64,000 nt of DNA from Irineochytrium annulatum (lineage: Eukaryota > Chytridiomycota > Chytridiomycetes > Chytridiales > Chytridiaceae): NCBI GenBank assembly GCA_027600665.1, contig JADGJL010000009.1, forward strand, positions 1-64,000, given 5' to 3'. The notes below the pieces were generated by a model that was not told the origin of the DNA, did not search any database, and was given only the letters and a program-made list of their open reading frames with translations. The position numbers were made by a program, and so were the translations under genes. Below, piece by piece: positions 27,079-37,311 of the stretch (within the stretch, counting starts at the first letter, position 1; each line of letters begins with the position of its first letter).

Positions 27079-27484
27079 TTCGTTCGACATCGACGTGCCT
27101 TGGCAGAGGAAGAAGTACCATCGGTACATAAGGGACTAACCGCGTAAGCGGAGAGAGGAATCGACTTGCATGTATTGTATGCTGCTGTCCTTCCTTCTTT
27201 TTTTGTTAGGACTAGGACCGACCTGGTTGCTCCCGGAGACCCTACCTAGATAGATTCAAAACATCGGCGCAACAATCTTTCGGTTATTGCAGGTAATATC
27301 AATCGTGCTGACAGAAGCCGCTGATCCTTGCCCTGTACCGGCGGATTTTTTTGTTGTGAATGCTGGACAAGGCCCATGGCAGCGTGTGGGTCGTAAGCGG
27401 TTTACCGTAGCACGCGGATGAAGCTGTCACAAGCAGCGCACTGCAGGTTGCGGCCATCAAATCAACGGCTGGAGAGGTGTAGTT
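27079..27484 (+). promoter_or_regulatory. 400-base structured leader upstream of accD
   Basis: No coding frame with a ribosome site is seen. Several local hairpins are visible: GTACC-ATC-GGTAC, CCGC-GTAA-GCGG and GCAT-N7-ATGC upstream of CTTCC with seven T (ending about 27204), then CCGC...GCGG with seven T (about 27319-27352), then GCGTG...CACGC around 27390-27420. Two stem/T-run units in series before accD look like transcription attenuators or an RNA gene. T-box and known riboswitch consensus segments were looked for and not found. Confidence 0.45.
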
Positions 27485-28378
27485 GTGTTCAAAGATATAT
27501 TCCAGAAGAAACGGAAGTACGCTACCATACCTTCCGAGCGTGCACTTCCCGGCGAAGGCCAGGAAGTCCTAGAACGCCCAAAACGTGAAATACCTGAAGG
27601 GCTTATGAACAAGTGCAGCAAATGCGGCACCATTCAATATAGCAAGGAATTGGAGAAAAATCTGAAAGTATGTCCTGCCTGTGGTTACCATATGCGTCTT
27701 AACGCTATGGAGCGCATTGCTATGGTACTTGATGATCAAGGGTTTGTTGAGTTTGACGCTGATATGATATCAGTTGATCCGCTTGGCTTTCCTGGATATA
27801 GCAACAAATTGGAACAACAACGTCTAAAATCGGGCCTGAAGGAAGCGGTAATTACAGGGGAAGGTACCATTGAGGGCCTGCCTGTAGTTGTGGCTGTCAT
27901 GAGCTTTGATTTCTTCACAGGCAGCATGGGTTCGGTTGTAGGGGAGAAAATTACCCGTGCCATTGATCATGCAACAGAGAAGCGCTTGCCAATGATCATT
28001 TTCTCCACATCAGGTGGTGCCCGGATGCAGGAGAGTATTCTCAGCCTCATGCAAATGGCCAAAACAAGCGCAGCTTTATCCCGTTTGGATGAACAGGGTG
28101 GGCTGTACATTTCGGTCATCACGGACCCGACGACAGGTGGAGTCTCGGCAAGTTTTGCGAGTCTGGGCGATATTAATATTGCCGAACCTGGCGCTGTGTT
28201 TGGTTTTGCCGGCAGAATCGTTATTGAACAGACCATCCGTCAGAAGTTACCTGATGATTTCCAGACGGCTGAATTTAATATGCAGCACGGTCAGCTGGAC
28301 ATGGTTGTGCACCGGAAAGAACTTCGGGCCACTCTTGGCAAGCTTCTGGATATGCATAGTGAAAAAGGAGGGGTCTAA
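27485..28378 (+). CDS. accD: acetyl-CoA carboxylase carboxyltransferase subunit beta
   Basis: A 297-residue protein of normal length. The N-terminal zinc ribbon has Cys44, Cys47, Cys63 and Cys66 ([10 protein letters not shown] and VCPACGYHM). The carboxyltransferase core has [11 protein letters not shown] and [17 protein letters not shown], which bind the acyl-CoA and biotin. With AccA it transfers carboxyl from biotin to acetyl-CoA to make malonyl-CoA for fatty acid synthesis. Start is GTG with GGAGAGGTG before it. Its stop directly abuts the accA start. Confidence 0.96.
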   Translation: MFKDIFQKKRKYATIPSERALPGEGQEVLERPKREIPEGLMNKCSKCGTIQYSKELEKNLKVCPACGYHMRLNAMERIAMVLDDQGFVEFDADMISVDPLGFPGYSNKLEQQRLKSGLKEAVITGEGTIEGLPVVVAVMSFDFFTGSMGSVVGEKITRAIDHATEKRLPMIIFSTSGGARMQESILSLMQMAKTSAALSRLDEQGGLYISVITDPTTGGVSASFASLGDINIAEPGAVFGFAGRIVIEQTIRQKLPDDFQTAEFNMQHGQLDMVVHRKELRATLGKLLDMHSEKGGV

Positions 28379-29410
28379 ATGGCGGGTGAGTTGCCATATG
28401 AAGCGCCTCTGGTTGAGATGCGCAAAAAGATTGATGAACTCGTACAGTTTGGACAGGAAAAAGGGATCGACTTCACGGACGAGATTGCCCGCCTGGAAGA
28501 ACGTTACCATAGACTTGAAGAAGAGATTTACACTGGCATAACGGCAGCACAGAAAATGCATCTGGCCCGGCACCAGCAACGCCCAACGGCGCTAGATCTG
28601 ATTCAATTGATATTTACGGACTTCATTGAGCTGCACGGTGATCGCATGTTCGGAGACGATCTTGCGGTTGTTGGCGGGCTTGCCAAGTTGAATGGAAAGA
28701 CAGTAACGGTAATCGGACAACAGCGGGGGAAAGATACGAAGGATAACATCGCCCGCTTTTTCGGCAGCGCTCATCCGGAAGGTTTCCGAAAAGGACTTCG
28801 TCTGATGAAACAAGCGAACAAATTTGGCCGTCCTATTATTACGTTTATTGATACTAAAGGGGCGTATCCGGGTAATACTGCAGAAGAGAGAGGTCAATCG
28901 GAAGCTATTGCTCGCAACCTGATGGAAATGGCGAAGCTTTCGGTTCCTGTTATAGTTGTGGTCATCGGCGAAGGTGGAAGCGGCGGTGCTCTCGCTATGG
29001 CTGTGGGTAATCGTGTGTTGATGCTGGAACATGCCATCTATTCTGCGATCTCTCCGAACGGGGCTGCTTCGATTCTCTGGAAGGATGCATCCAAGGCAGA
29101 TCAAGCGGCTGAAGCGATGAAAATAACAGCCAAGGACCTTCTGGAGATGGAAGTTATTGAAGAGATCGTGCCTGAGCCACGCGGCGGTGCTCATCGGGAT
29201 TATGAAGCGTCTGCTGCTTTCATCAGTGAAGCTTTGATCCGTCATCTCGACGAGATGAAGGGTTGGAGCGGGGATCAGCTGAAACAGGATCGGTATGAGA
29301 AATTCCGTAAAATTGGATCGGTCACGTTTGAACCTCAAGCATCCATTGAAGCTCCTCAAGAGCTTGTAGAAGTAGATGCTGCGAGTAATTTGTCGGGAAA
29401 TGTTGAATAG
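28379..29410 (+). CDS. accA: acetyl-CoA carboxylase carboxyltransferase subunit alpha
   Basis: A 343-residue protein. The N-terminal helices ([20 protein letters not shown]) precede the crotonase-like core with [36 protein letters not shown] and [18 protein letters not shown], the latter two forming oxyanion holes. It follows accD with no gap and an AAGGAGG inside the accD end, so the two subunits are made together. In B. subtilis pfkA would follow; here pyk does. Confidence 0.96.
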   Translation: MAGELPYEAPLVEMRKKIDELVQFGQEKGIDFTDEIARLEERYHRLEEEIYTGITAAQKMHLARHQQRPTALDLIQLIFTDFIELHGDRMFGDDLAVVGGLAKLNGKTVTVIGQQRGKDTKDNIARFFGSAHPEGFRKGLRLMKQANKFGRPIITFIDTKGAYPGNTAEERGQSEAIARNLMEMAKLSVPVIVVVIGEGGSGGALAMAVGNRVLMLEHAIYSAISPNGAASILWKDASKADQAAEAMKITAKDLLEMEVIEEIVPEPRGGAHRDYEASAAFISEALIRHLDEMKGWSGDQLKQDRYEKFRKIGSVTFEPQASIEAPQELVEVDAASNLSGNVE

Positions 29411-29515
29411 TGTGACGAATTTCCTATACAAATGAGCAAAAGTATAGTAAATTTAATAGTTGGAAAAAGAAAAATAGATAAAGAGTAATACCTTTAAAAT
29501 CGGAGGAAACCCAAA

Positions 29516-30943
29516 ATGCGTAAAACGAAAATTGTATGTACCATTGGTCCATCCAGTGAATCTCTGGAGAACACCAAAAAATTGATTATGGCCGGTATGA
29601 ATGTGGCCCGTCTGAACTTCTCCCACGGTGATTTCGATGAGCACGGCGGACGGATCATTGCGATTCGCCAAGCATGCGAAGAGTTGAACAAAACAGTAGC
29701 GATCTTGCTGGACACCAAAGGACCGGAAATTCGGACAGGTAAACTCGAAGTAGAACCGATCGAATTGGTTCAAGACGAGTACATCACTTTGACAACAGAA
29801 GAAATTCTTGGAACCAAAGAACGTCTTTCCATTACGTATACAGATCTTCCGAATGATGTTGAACCGGGATCTACAATTCTGATCGACGACGGTCTGATCG
29901 GACTGACTGTGGTGGAAGTGCAAGGCACCGAGATCAAATGCCGTATCGTTAACGGCGGATCGATCAAAAGCAAAAAAGGTGTTAACGTTCCGGGCGTTGC
30001 CATTTCTCTGCCGGGTATCACCGAAAAAGACGCTAACGATATCGTATTTGGTATTGAGCAAGGTGTTGATTTCATCGCGGCTTCTTTTGTACGTAAAGCG
30101 AGTGACGTACTTGAGATTCGTGAATTGCTTGAAAAACACAATGCTGGACATATCCAAATCATCTCCAAAATTGAAAACCAACAAGGTGTCGATAACCTCG
30201 ATGAGATCCTTGAAGTATCTGACGGCCTGATGGTTGCTCGTGGAGACCTGGGTGTTGAGATTCCTGCGGAAGAAGTACCATTGGTACAAAAACGCATGAT
30301 CGAAAAATGTAATGTTGCAGGTAAACCGGTAATTACAGCTACACAAATGTTGGATTCCATGCAGCGTAACCCACGTCCAACACGTGCTGAAGCGAGTGAC
30401 GTGGCGAATGCGATCTTCGATGGCACGGACGCAATCATGTTGTCCGGTGAGACAGCTGCGGGTAAATACCCGGTTGAATCCGTTCTGACCATGTCCCGTA
30501 TTGCTGAAAAAGCAGAATCTGCTCTGCCTTACCAAGAGCTGTATCTGAAGCAACGTGTTGCTCAACAAACAACTGTTACGGAAGCAATCAGCCAATCAGT
30601 TGCCCTTTCAGCTCAAGATTTGAACGCAAAAGCGATCATCACTTCAACTGAATCAGGACACACTGCACGCATGATTTCCAAGTATCGTCCAGAATCTCCA
30701 ATCATCGCTGTAACTACGGAAGACAGAACTTCCCGTCGTTTGGCTCTGGCTTGGGGTGTAACTCCTGTCAAAGGAAGACTGGTTGATTCCACGGATGCTT
30801 TGTTCGAAAACGCAATTGAAGGCGGCGTAAAATCCGGACTGGTTAAAGAAGGAGACCTGGTTGTGATTACAGCAGGTGTACCTTTGGGTCGTTCCGGTTC
30901 TACCAACCTGATTAAAGTAAGCCAAATTCCAAACAACGCTTAA
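29516..30943 (+). CDS. pyk: pyruvate kinase
   Basis: A 475-residue enzyme converting PEP and ADP to pyruvate and ATP. It begins [16 protein letters not shown], and has [22 protein letters not shown], the Lys/Mg motif [32 protein letters not shown] and [22 protein letters not shown]. The C-terminal allosteric domain ends at [11 protein letters not shown]. It lacks the extra C-terminal PEP-utiliser-like domain present in the 585-residue B. subtilis enzyme. CGGAGGAAA lies before the ATG. Codon use is strongly biased, as expected of a highly expressed gene. Confidence 0.96.
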   Translation: MRKTKIVCTIGPSSESLENTKKLIMAGMNVARLNFSHGDFDEHGGRIIAIRQACEELNKTVAILLDTKGPEIRTGKLEVEPIELVQDEYITLTTEEILGTKERLSITYTDLPNDVEPGSTILIDDGLIGLTVVEVQGTEIKCRIVNGGSIKSKKGVNVPGVAISLPGITEKDANDIVFGIEQGVDFIAASFVRKASDVLEIRELLEKHNAGHIQIISKIENQQGVDNLDEILEVSDGLMVARGDLGVEIPAEEVPLVQKRMIEKCNVAGKPVITATQMLDSMQRNPRPTRAEASDVANAIFDGTDAIMLSGETAAGKYPVESVLTMSRIAEKAESALPYQELYLKQRVAQQTTVTEAISQSVALSAQDLNAKAIITSTESGHTARMISKYRPESPIIAVTTEDRTSRRLALAWGVTPVKGRLVDSTDALFENAIEGGVKSGLVKEGDLVVITAGVPLGRSGSTNLIKVSQIPNNA

Positions 30944-30974
30944 TAGCGTATTGGATGGAGAAGCAACCGGAAAG

Positions 30975-31009
30975 AAGCAATGGGGCGTTATTGTCCCGTT
31001 GCTTTTTTT
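30975..31009 (+). terminator. pyk terminator
   Basis: AAGCAATGGGGC (30975-30986) pairs with GTCCCGTTGCTT (30993-31004), with two G-T wobbles, followed by a T-run. Confidence 0.85.
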
Positions 31010-31074
31010 CCATCTTATTGACACTTTGCAGCGAGGTAACACGTATGAATGTTAGAACGAAGGAGGCCGATCAC

Positions 31075-31581
31075 ATGCGAGAACAGATCAATGGTAGCTG
31101 GTATGCGGCACGTCTTCGTGTACGCTATCAAGAAAGTGACCAGATGGGCGTGGTCTACCACGCGAACTATTTAAATTGGTTTGAAATCGGTCGAACTGAG
31201 ATGATTCGCCAAATGGGGTATACATATCGTAAAATGGAGGAACAGGGGTTACTGCTTCCCGTAACCGGACTGGATGTGAAGTATCACAAGCCTGCCCGAT
31301 ATGATGATGAGATTATCATTTTCACCCGTATTGCTGCATTTAGTGGTCTGCGACTGAACTATGAGTACGACATAAGACGCATGTCTGAAGAACCTGATGA
31401 GCATATGGCGATTGGAGAACGGGTATGGTCAGCTGATGAATCGCTCCCCGGAGAACGGCTGGTTACAGGTTCTACCCAGCATGTGTGGGTAAATGGAGAC
31501 TGGAAGCCAGTTCGGCTGGATAAGGCAGCCTCTGAGCTATACAGCTCGCTTGAAAAGGTGTGGCTTTCGGGAAAGGGGTAA
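31075..31581 (+). CDS. acyl-CoA thioesterase of the 4-hydroxybenzoyl-CoA thioesterase (YbgC/YneP) type
   Basis: A 168-residue HotDog thioesterase. The catalytic signature RVRYQESDQMGVVYHANYLNWFEIGRT-type segment is at residues about 12-38, with the active Asp in ESDQMG and the aromatic-rich helix after it. GAAGGAGG stands 8 bases before ATG 31075; an upstream in-phase ATG at 31045 is possible but has a weaker site. Acyl-CoA hydrolysis is the known family activity; the physiological substrate is unknown. fxsA follows immediately. Confidence 0.85.
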   Translation: MREQINGSWYAARLRVRYQESDQMGVVYHANYLNWFEIGRTEMIRQMGYTYRKMEEQGLLLPVTGLDVKYHKPARYDDEIIIFTRIAAFSGLRLNYEYDIRRMSEEPDEHMAIGERVWSADESLPGERLVTGSTQHVWVNGDWKPVRLDKAASELYSSLEKVWLSGKG

Positions 31582-31588
31582 TACGTCA

Positions 31589-31987
31589 ATGCGAAAATGG
31601 ATGTGGGCTTTACTCTTAATCATTCCGGTGATTGAATTATTTGGTTTTATTCTGATGAGTGACTGGATCGGAGCCGGAAAGACATTGCTTCTCATGATTC
31701 TCACGTCCTTGATTGGTATAGCAATGTTGCAGTTTGAAGGGCGAAAGGTACTTGTAGACGCCAAATCCGAGATGGAGCGTGGCAAGGTACCTGGAAGAAA
31801 AATGGTCGATGGACTTTTTATTTTTGTCGGTGGTTTCTTGCTCTTGATTCCAGGTTTTGTAACGGATCTGATCGGGTTTACACTGATATTTCCATTAACA
31901 CGTCCGGTTTATCGTCTGTTCTTCCTGGGATGGCTGGAGAAAAAAATGAAAAGTGGCAAAATTACGTTTTATCGTCGTCCGAAATGA
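31589..31987 (+). CDS. fxsA: FxsA-family membrane protein
   Basis: A 132-residue protein with the FxsA pattern: ALLLIIPVIELFGFILMSDWIGAGKTLLLMILTS-type helices at the start, GIAMLQFEGRKVLVDAKSEMERGKVPG in the middle and FIFVGGFLLLIPGFVTDLIG near the end. E. coli FxsA overexpression affects phage T7 exclusion; in Firmicutes (YtwI-like) no role is settled. AAAGGGG precedes ATG 31589, 7 bases after the thioesterase stop, so they are co-transcribed. Confidence 0.85.
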   Translation: MRKWMWALLLIIPVIELFGFILMSDWIGAGKTLLLMILTSLIGIAMLQFEGRKVLVDAKSEMERGKVPGRKMVDGLFIFVGGFLLLIPGFVTDLIGFTLIFPLTRPVYRLFFLGWLEKKMKSGKITFYRRPK

Positions 31988-32006
31988 AACACCAGTTGTT
32001 TTGCAT

Positions 32007-32058
32007 AATGGAAAAGGCTCCGCTCAGCAGATGATTTCTGTTGAACGAAGCCTTTTTC
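32007..32058. terminator. terminator between convergent fxsA and ytvI
   Basis: GGAAAAGGCT and flanking bases pair with AGCCTTTTTC after a loop containing a second small stem; A/T-runs flank it on both strands. Confidence 0.65.
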
Positions 32059-32089
32059 TATTTTCCCTGCGTGCTTATAAGATGATGTC

Positions 32090-33208
32090 TCATCGGACAC
32101 GTCCGTTGATGATATACGTTCGGAGGTCGCGTAATACGTTAGCCCGATTGAACGCATCGAGAATCACGAGACTGACAGGGCCAATAATTAAGCCCAGAAC
32201 ACCGAACAGTTTCAAACCCACGAACATGCCAACCAGCGTGGCGAGTGGGTCGAGCCCTACACTACTTGCAAGTACCTTCGGTTCAATAATCTGACGGGCG
32301 ATTAGTAAGATCAGATAGATAACACTAATACCTATGCCCAGATACAGATCCCCGTTCATAAACAGGTATGCTGCCCAAGGTACCATGACCAGACCCACAC
32401 CCAAGTAAGGTAGCAGATCCACCAGACCAATAAAGAGAGCGATAGTGAAGGCTGACTTTACTTGCAATATAAGCAGTCCAATCATGACGAATAGTGCTGT
32501 AATCGAGATCATGATCAATTGTGCTCTCACGTACCCAAACAAGGCCTTTTTCAGGTCAGTCCATATATCTGATATTGGCTTGCGAATGGAGGAGGGTACC
32601 CAGCCCGATACGGTGATGCTATGCCGAGTCCAACTTTTGCTGATGAAGAATGTAGACAGCAGAACAACAATTAATACCGCCCCCATGTTAGGTAGGGAAG
32701 TCAGGAGGCTCAGAACCATATTGAAAAATCCGGTGACCAGATCGGTCACGGCTGTACCTACCGTTTCGGTCGTTTTGCTAATATTGCTGTTGATGGTTTC
32801 CTGGTAGTTGGGATTCTCTTTGTAAAATTCATTGATCTGCCCAATCAAACTCTGAATGGTGTCATTCTGGGTCCAGCGCACAAATGTGTCCTTGATCTCA
32901 TCTACATGAAGATCAAAGCTTGTCGTAAGTGAAATGACTTCTTTTACCATGCGGGTAATCGCCGCCGACAGCACCACCGCAATGGCACCAAAATAAACGA
33001 TTAATGAAAGAGTCACAGCCAGCCAGCGGGGGAACCGTGCTCGATGCTGAAGCAGTTTCACTAATGGATTCATGGCATAAGCGATGATCCAGGCAATCGC
33101 AAAAGGATACAGAAGCGGGAACAGCAAGTATATGGCAACAGCGATCAGAATGGTCGCAATGATAACCCATAAGCCGCGGAGCAGACGTTTCAGTATAATT
33201 TTATCCAA
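32090..33208 (-). CDS. ytvI: sporulation integral membrane protein YtvI (AI-2E transporter family)
   Basis: A 372-residue polytopic protein of the AI-2E/TqsA family with about eight membrane helices: two at the N-terminus, a soluble segment (residues 90-160), then a C-terminal block with GLVDLLPYLGVGLVMVPWA and ASSVGLDPLATLVGMFVGLKLFG, the family signature. B. subtilis ytvI is a sporulation gene in the same position between fxsA/ytwI and citZ. TTG 33208 is used, with AAGGAGAG about 7 bases upstream. Transported substrate unknown. Confidence 0.85.
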   Translation of the reverse strand: MDKIILKRLLRGLWVIIATILIAVAIYLLFPLLYPFAIAWIIAYAMNPLVKLLQHRARFPRWLAVTLSLIVYFGAIAVVLSAAITRMVKEVISLTTSFDLHVDEIKDTFVRWTQNDTIQSLIGQINEFYKENPNYQETINSNISKTTETVGTAVTDLVTGFFNMVLSLLTSLPNMGAVLIVVLLSTFFISKSWTRHSITVSGWVPSSIRKPISDIWTDLKKALFGYVRAQLIMISITALFVMIGLLILQVKSAFTIALFIGLVDLLPYLGVGLVMVPWAAYLFMNGDLYLGIGISVIYLILLIARQIIEPKVLASSVGLDPLATLVGMFVGLKLFGVLGLIIGPVSLVILDAFNRANVLRDLRTYIINGRVR

Positions 33209-33481
33209 GCATCAACTCTCCTTATTTCAATTAAGCCGACCTATGTATGATCTATAAAACAGTATTAAGAATAGATGGCTATCTTAATTAATATAGAGCA
33301 TTTACCACGTTTTGAAACGCCGGAAGGTTACCAGAGCTTGTTCAAGAGCTAACATTTTGAGCAAGCTCCACCGGGATTCTTTCTTTTGCCTAGAGTATGC
33401 CTTAGTATTACAGAATATAGCAATATAAAGTTCTTCATACGACAGAATTGTTTAAAAAACATTAAATGTCAACCTTGTTTT

Positions 33482-33495
33482 TGTAAAGGCTTTCA
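33482..33495 (+). promoter_or_regulatory. cre-like CcpA site upstream of the citZ promoter
   Basis: TGTAAAGGCTTTCA matches 13 of 14 positions of the cre consensus TGWAARCGYTWNCW; the mismatch is in the central CG. It lies 57 bases before the -35 box. Confidence 0.45.
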
Positions 33496-33501
33496 AAAAT
33501 G

Positions 33502-33520
33502 CTTTATCGGTCCGATAAAG
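33502..33520. promoter_or_regulatory. dyad TTAT-N7-ATAA, LysR/CcpC-like operator before citZ
   Basis: CTTTATCG-GTC-CGATAAAG is a perfect 8-base dyad. The core TTAT-N7-ATAA fits the T-N11-A rule of LysR-type regulators and sits about 75 bases before the start point, where such regulators bind. B. subtilis citZ is controlled by the LysR-type CcpC through ATAA-N7-TTAT sites; here the half-sites are in the opposite order. Confidence 0.5.
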
Positions 33521-33551
33521 AAGTTTGATGTGCGAATGAACTCTCATCATG

Positions 33552-33580
33552 TTCACATAAACGACAAAATCCAGTATGAT
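33552..33580 (+). promoter_or_regulatory. citZ promoter
   Basis: TTCACA (33552-33557) and TATGAT (33575-33580) separated by exactly 17 bases, preceded by the dyad and followed by a cre-like site in the leader. Confidence 0.65.
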
Positions 33581-33645
33581 GTTATAAGTAAATACCGATT
33601 GACAGATAGGAAAACCGCATTTTGAAATATTTGTTAATTTTAAAA

Positions 33646-33659
33646 TGAAAATGTTTACA
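33646..33659 (+). promoter_or_regulatory. cre-like CcpA site in the citZ leader
   Basis: TGAAAATGTTTACA matches 13 of 14 cre positions. It lies about 60 bases after the predicted start point, where bound CcpA would block elongation, as known for B. subtilis citZ. Confidence 0.5.
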
Positions 33660-33739
33660 AAAAGAGGATAGGTGCACTTTGGCACTTATATGCACTCTGG
33701 AATGGTTCCTGATTTCGCTTATTAAAGGAGAGATGTAAT

Positions 33740-34852
33740 ATGACAGCTACCAAAGGTCTGGAAGGCATCGTTGCAACAACCTCTTCGATCAGTTCTATTG
33801 TAGACGGTGTGCTCACATACCGTGGTTACGATATCGACGATTTGGCTGAACATGCCAGCTTTGAAGAAGTTGCCTATTTGTTGTGGTTTGGTAAATTGCC
33901 AACAACGGATGAACTGAAATCCCTTCGTAAAAGCCTGAGCGATTACGCGCCGATTCCGAGCGAGTTGATTGCACAAATCCAATTGTATCCGAAAAACGTC
34001 AGTACCATGGCAGCACTTCGTTCCGCTGTCTCTGCACTTGCACTGTACGACGAGCAAGCTGATGAGATGACAACAGAAGCGAATGAGAACAAAGCGGTTA
34101 AGTTGCAAGCACAGTTGCCAACGATTGTGGCAGCCATCGCCCGTATCCGTCAGGGCAAAGAACCTGTGGCTCCAAAAGAAGGCGCTTCCATCGCAGAGAA
34201 CTTTTTATATATGATGACTGGTGAAGAACCATCCGAGACCGCAGTGAAAGCATTGGACCAAGCCCTTGTCCTGCATGCGGATCACGAGTTGAATGCTTCG
34301 ACATTTGCAGCTCGTGTAACGGTTGCTACGCTGTCGGATATCTATTCCGGTGTAACTTCCGCCATTGGCGCACTGAAGGGACCACTGCATGGTGGTGCTA
34401 ACGAAGCCGTTATGAAAATGTTGAATGAGATCGGTACGCCTGATCGTCTTGAAGCGGCAATTCAGGAAAAATTGAATAATCGTGAAAAGATCATGGGCTT
34501 TGGACATCGGGTGTACAAAAACGGTGATCCACGTGCCAAGCATCTACAGAAGATGTCCAGAGAACTTGGCGAGATGAACAATGATACGCGCCTTTATGAT
34601 ATGTCAGTGAAGATCGAGGAACTGGTTACAGGACAAAAAGGACTGAAGCCTAACGTAGACTTCTATTCTGCTTCTGTATATACCCAACTGGAGATCGAAC
34701 AGGAATTGTTCACTCCGATCTTTGCCATCAGCCGGGTGTCTGGATGGACTGCGCATATTTTGGAACAGCTTGCGGACAATCGCATCATTCGTCCACGTGC
34801 GGAGTACACTGGCCCTACAGAACAGAAATACGTTTCTATTGAACTTCGCTAA
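33740..34852 (+). CDS. citZ: citrate synthase
   Basis: A 370-residue enzyme condensing oxaloacetate and acetyl-CoA. Active-site segments are visible: GPLHGGANEAVMKML (His), MGFGHRVYKNGDPRAKHL (His and Arg) and DFYSASVYTQLEI (Asp), then SRVSGWTAHILEQ and RIIRPRAEYTGP. AAAGGAGAG lies 7-8 bases before the ATG. It heads the citZ-icd-mdh block, the usual order in Bacillales. Upstream cre-like sites and a LysR-type dyad suggest control by carbon and citrate. Strong codon bias. Confidence 0.96.
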   Translation: MTATKGLEGIVATTSSISSIVDGVLTYRGYDIDDLAEHASFEEVAYLLWFGKLPTTDELKSLRKSLSDYAPIPSELIAQIQLYPKNVSTMAALRSAVSALALYDEQADEMTTEANENKAVKLQAQLPTIVAAIARIRQGKEPVAPKEGASIAENFLYMMTGEEPSETAVKALDQALVLHADHELNASTFAARVTVATLSDIYSGVTSAIGALKGPLHGGANEAVMKMLNEIGTPDRLEAAIQEKLNNREKIMGFGHRVYKNGDPRAKHLQKMSRELGEMNNDTRLYDMSVKIEELVTGQKGLKPNVDFYSASVYTQLEIEQELFTPIFAISRVSGWTAHILEQLADNRIIRPRAEYTGPTEQKYVSIELR

Positions 34853-34999
34853 TAGCCACAAAAACAGTATAATAATATGGACGAGGTGAAGGGTTGGAAA
34901 GTAGAGGCGTTACTAGCTTAAGCTCTCAGGACCCTTCTCTCCACAAGACTAGTGGTATGATGAATACTGCATATATGAAACCTAGGAGGAATTTTAACT

Positions 35000-36292
35000 A
35001 TGAAATTAGAAAAATTTGCTCACCCAACTGAAGGCGAAAAAATTCAAATTGATAACGGTACACTTCAAGTACCTAGCAACCCAATCATTCCATTTATCGA
35101 AGGTGACGGTACAGGCCGTGATATCTGGAAAGCTTCCAAACGTGTATTGGATGCAGCTGTTGAAAAAGCCTATGATGGCAACAAAAAAATCGCATGGTAT
35201 GAAGTGTTTGCTGGACAAAAAGCATTCGATACATACGGTGAGTGGTTGCCGAATGATACATTGGAAGCCATTCGTGAGTATATCGTAGCGATCAAAGGAC
35301 CATTGACTACACCAATTGGTGGCGGTATCCGTTCCCTGAACGTAGCCCTGCGTCAAGAGCTTGACCTCTACACTTGCTTGCGTCCTGTTCGTTATTTCGA
35401 CGGTGTACCTTCTCCGGTTAAACGTCCTGAGCTGGTAGACATGGTTATTTTCCGTGAGAATACGGAAGATATCTATGCAGGAATCGAGTATGCTGAAGGT
35501 TCTGAAGAAGTGAAAAAAGTGATCCAGTTCCTGCAACAGGAGATGGGTGCTAACAAAATTCGTTTCCCTGAAACTTCCGGTATTGGTATCAAGCCAGTTT
35601 CTTCCGAAGGTTCAAAACGTTTGGTACGTGCAGCAATTCAATACGCAATTGATCATAACCGTAAGAGTGTTACCTTGGTACACAAAGGTAATATCATGAA
35701 ATTTACCGAAGGTGCCTTCAAAAACTGGGGATACGAAGTGGCTGAAGAAGAGTTCGCTGACAAAGTATTCACTTGGGCACAATATGACATCATCAAAGAT
35801 AACGAAGGTACAGATGCAGCGAATGCAGCACAAAAAGCCGCTGAAGATGCTGGTAAAATCATCGTAAAAGATGCGATTGCCGATATCGCTCTGCAACAAG
35901 TATTGACTCGTCCAGGCGAATTTGATGTGATCGCAACCTTGAACCTGAACGGTGACTATCTGTCCGATGCACTTGCAGCGCAAGTTGGCGGAATTGGTAT
36001 CGCTCCTGGAGCGAACATCAACTACGTGACAGGACATGCTATCTTCGAAGCAACTCACGGTACTGCACCTAAATACGCGGACAAAGATGTCGTGAACCCT
36101 GGTTCCGTTATTCTGTCCGGAGTAATGTTGCTTGAGCACTTGGGATGGCAAGAAGCAGCTAACCTGATCTACAAAGGTATGGAAACATCCATTAACAATA
36201 AAACAGTAACGTATGACTTTGCACGTCTGATGGATGGCGCTACTGAAGTGAAATGTTCTGAATTCGCGGATCAAATCATTAAAAACCTGTAA
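35000..36292 (+). CDS. icd: isocitrate dehydrogenase (NADP+)
   Basis: A 430-residue enzyme oxidising isocitrate to 2-oxoglutarate. The motifs [67 protein letters not shown] and [23 protein letters not shown] are those of the NADP-dependent Icd family. A 147-base gap from citZ holds a hairpin GAAGGGT...ACCCTTC without a T-run; CTAGGAGGAA precedes the ATG. Confidence 0.96.
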   Translation: MKLEKFAHPTEGEKIQIDNGTLQVPSNPIIPFIEGDGTGRDIWKASKRVLDAAVEKAYDGNKKIAWYEVFAGQKAFDTYGEWLPNDTLEAIREYIVAIKGPLTTPIGGGIRSLNVALRQELDLYTCLRPVRYFDGVPSPVKRPELVDMVIFRENTEDIYAGIEYAEGSEEVKKVIQFLQQEMGANKIRFPETSGIGIKPVSSEGSKRLVRAAIQYAIDHNRKSVTLVHKGNIMKFTEGAFKNWGYEVAEEEFADKVFTWAQYDIIKDNEGTDAANAAQKAAEDAGKIIVKDAIADIALQQVLTRPGEFDVIATLNLNGDYLSDALAAQVGGIGIAPGANINYVTGHAIFEATHGTAPKYADKDVVNPGSVILSGVMLLEHLGWQEAANLIYKGMETSINNKTVTYDFARLMDGATEVKCSEFADQIIKNL

Positions 36293-36307
36293 GGGGAGAT
36301 GTGAATC

Positions 36308-37249
36308 TTGACTATTCAGCGCAAAAAAATCACAGTAGTCGGCGCCGGTTTTACCGGTGCCACGACCGCATTAATGCTTGCCCAAAAAGAACTCGGGGAT
36401 GTTGTGCTGGTTGATATTCCTCAGCTGGAGAACCCGACGAAGGGGAAAGCACTCGATATGATGGAGGCAAGTCCTGTTCAAGGATTTGACAGTCATATCG
36501 TCGGTACTTCCAACTACGAAGATACTGCAGGTTCTGAGATTGTAATCATCACCGCTGGTATCGCCCGTAAACCGGGTATGAGCCGTGACGATCTGGTCAA
36601 TACGAATGCGGGTATCGTGAAGTCCGTTTGTGAAAATGTGAAAAAATATTGCCCTGATTCCATCGTCATTATTCTAAGCAACCCGGTAGATGCGATGACT
36701 TATGCAGCTTATCAGACCCTTGGTTTTCCTAAAAACCGTGTTATTGGTCAGTCAGGTGTTCTGGATACAGCACGTTATTGTACCTTCATTGCGCAAGAGT
36801 TGAACGTATCTGTTGAAGATGTTCGTGGATTCGTTCTTGGTGGTCACGGAGACGATATGGTACCTCTCGTTCGTTATTCGAGCGTGGGGGGCATTCCAAT
36901 CGATACCCTGATTCCGGCTGACCGGATCGAATCCATCGTTCAGCGCACCCGTGTCGGCGGTGGTGAGATTGTGAATCTGCTTGGTAACGGCAGTGCGTAT
37001 TACGCACCGGCAGCTTCACTTGTTCAGATGACCGAAGCGATTTTGAAGGACAAGAAACGTATCATTCCAGTCATCGCTTATCTTGAAGGTGAATATGGCT
37101 ATCATGATCTGTTCCTCGGTGTACCAACCATTCTGGGTGGGAACGGCATTGAGAAAATATTCGAGCTTGACCTGACAACGGAAGAAAAAGCAGGCTTGGA
37201 TAAATCTGCTGATTCGGTTCGTAACGTCATTTCAGTAGTAAACCTGTAA
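36308..37249 (+). CDS. mdh: malate dehydrogenase (lactate dehydrogenase-like type)
   Basis: A 313-residue NAD-dependent enzyme. The Rossmann loop [10 protein letters not shown], the malate-binding Arg in [22 protein letters not shown], and the catalytic His in [14 protein letters not shown] are all present. The LDH-like form is the usual Bacillales type. It begins 15 bases after icd with GGGGAGATG upstream, so both are in one transcript ending at the strong terminator that follows. Confidence 0.96.
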   Translation: MTIQRKKITVVGAGFTGATTALMLAQKELGDVVLVDIPQLENPTKGKALDMMEASPVQGFDSHIVGTSNYEDTAGSEIVIITAGIARKPGMSRDDLVNTNAGIVKSVCENVKKYCPDSIVIILSNPVDAMTYAAYQTLGFPKNRVIGQSGVLDTARYCTFIAQELNVSVEDVRGFVLGGHGDDMVPLVRYSSVGGIPIDTLIPADRIESIVQRTRVGGGEIVNLLGNGSAYYAPAASLVQMTEAILKDKKRIIPVIAYLEGEYGYHDLFLGVPTILGGNGIEKIFELDLTTEEKAGLDKSADSVRNVISVVNL

Positions 37250-37275
37250 GTTTGAGAACTTTTTGAACAGAAGCT

Positions 37276-37311
37276 AAAAGAAAACCTCCGGTAACCCGGA
37301 GGTTTTCTTTT
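37276..37311 (+). terminator. terminator of citZ-icd-mdh
   Basis: A perfect 16-base stem, AAAAGAAAACCTCCGG with its complement, and a four-base loop. T-rich tail. Confidence 0.9.

Larger units (their letters stand above)
33209..33739. other. ytvI-citZ intergenic control region
   Basis: About 530 AT-rich bases without a credible gene. Besides the sites listed below it contains a hairpin GAGCTTGTTC-N15-GAGCAAGCTC (33334-33368), extended by CCGG on both sides, without a T-run. The 5' untranslated region of citZ is about 150 bases. Confidence 0.7.

Noticed and set aside
27100..27205. T-box leader before accD
   Set aside because: The conserved GGGTGGTACCGCG-type segment is absent, and accD is not an amino-acid gene.
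33386..33625. 79-codon frame upstream of citZ
   Set aside because: No ribosome site, and it covers the citZ promoter, dyad and cre-like site.
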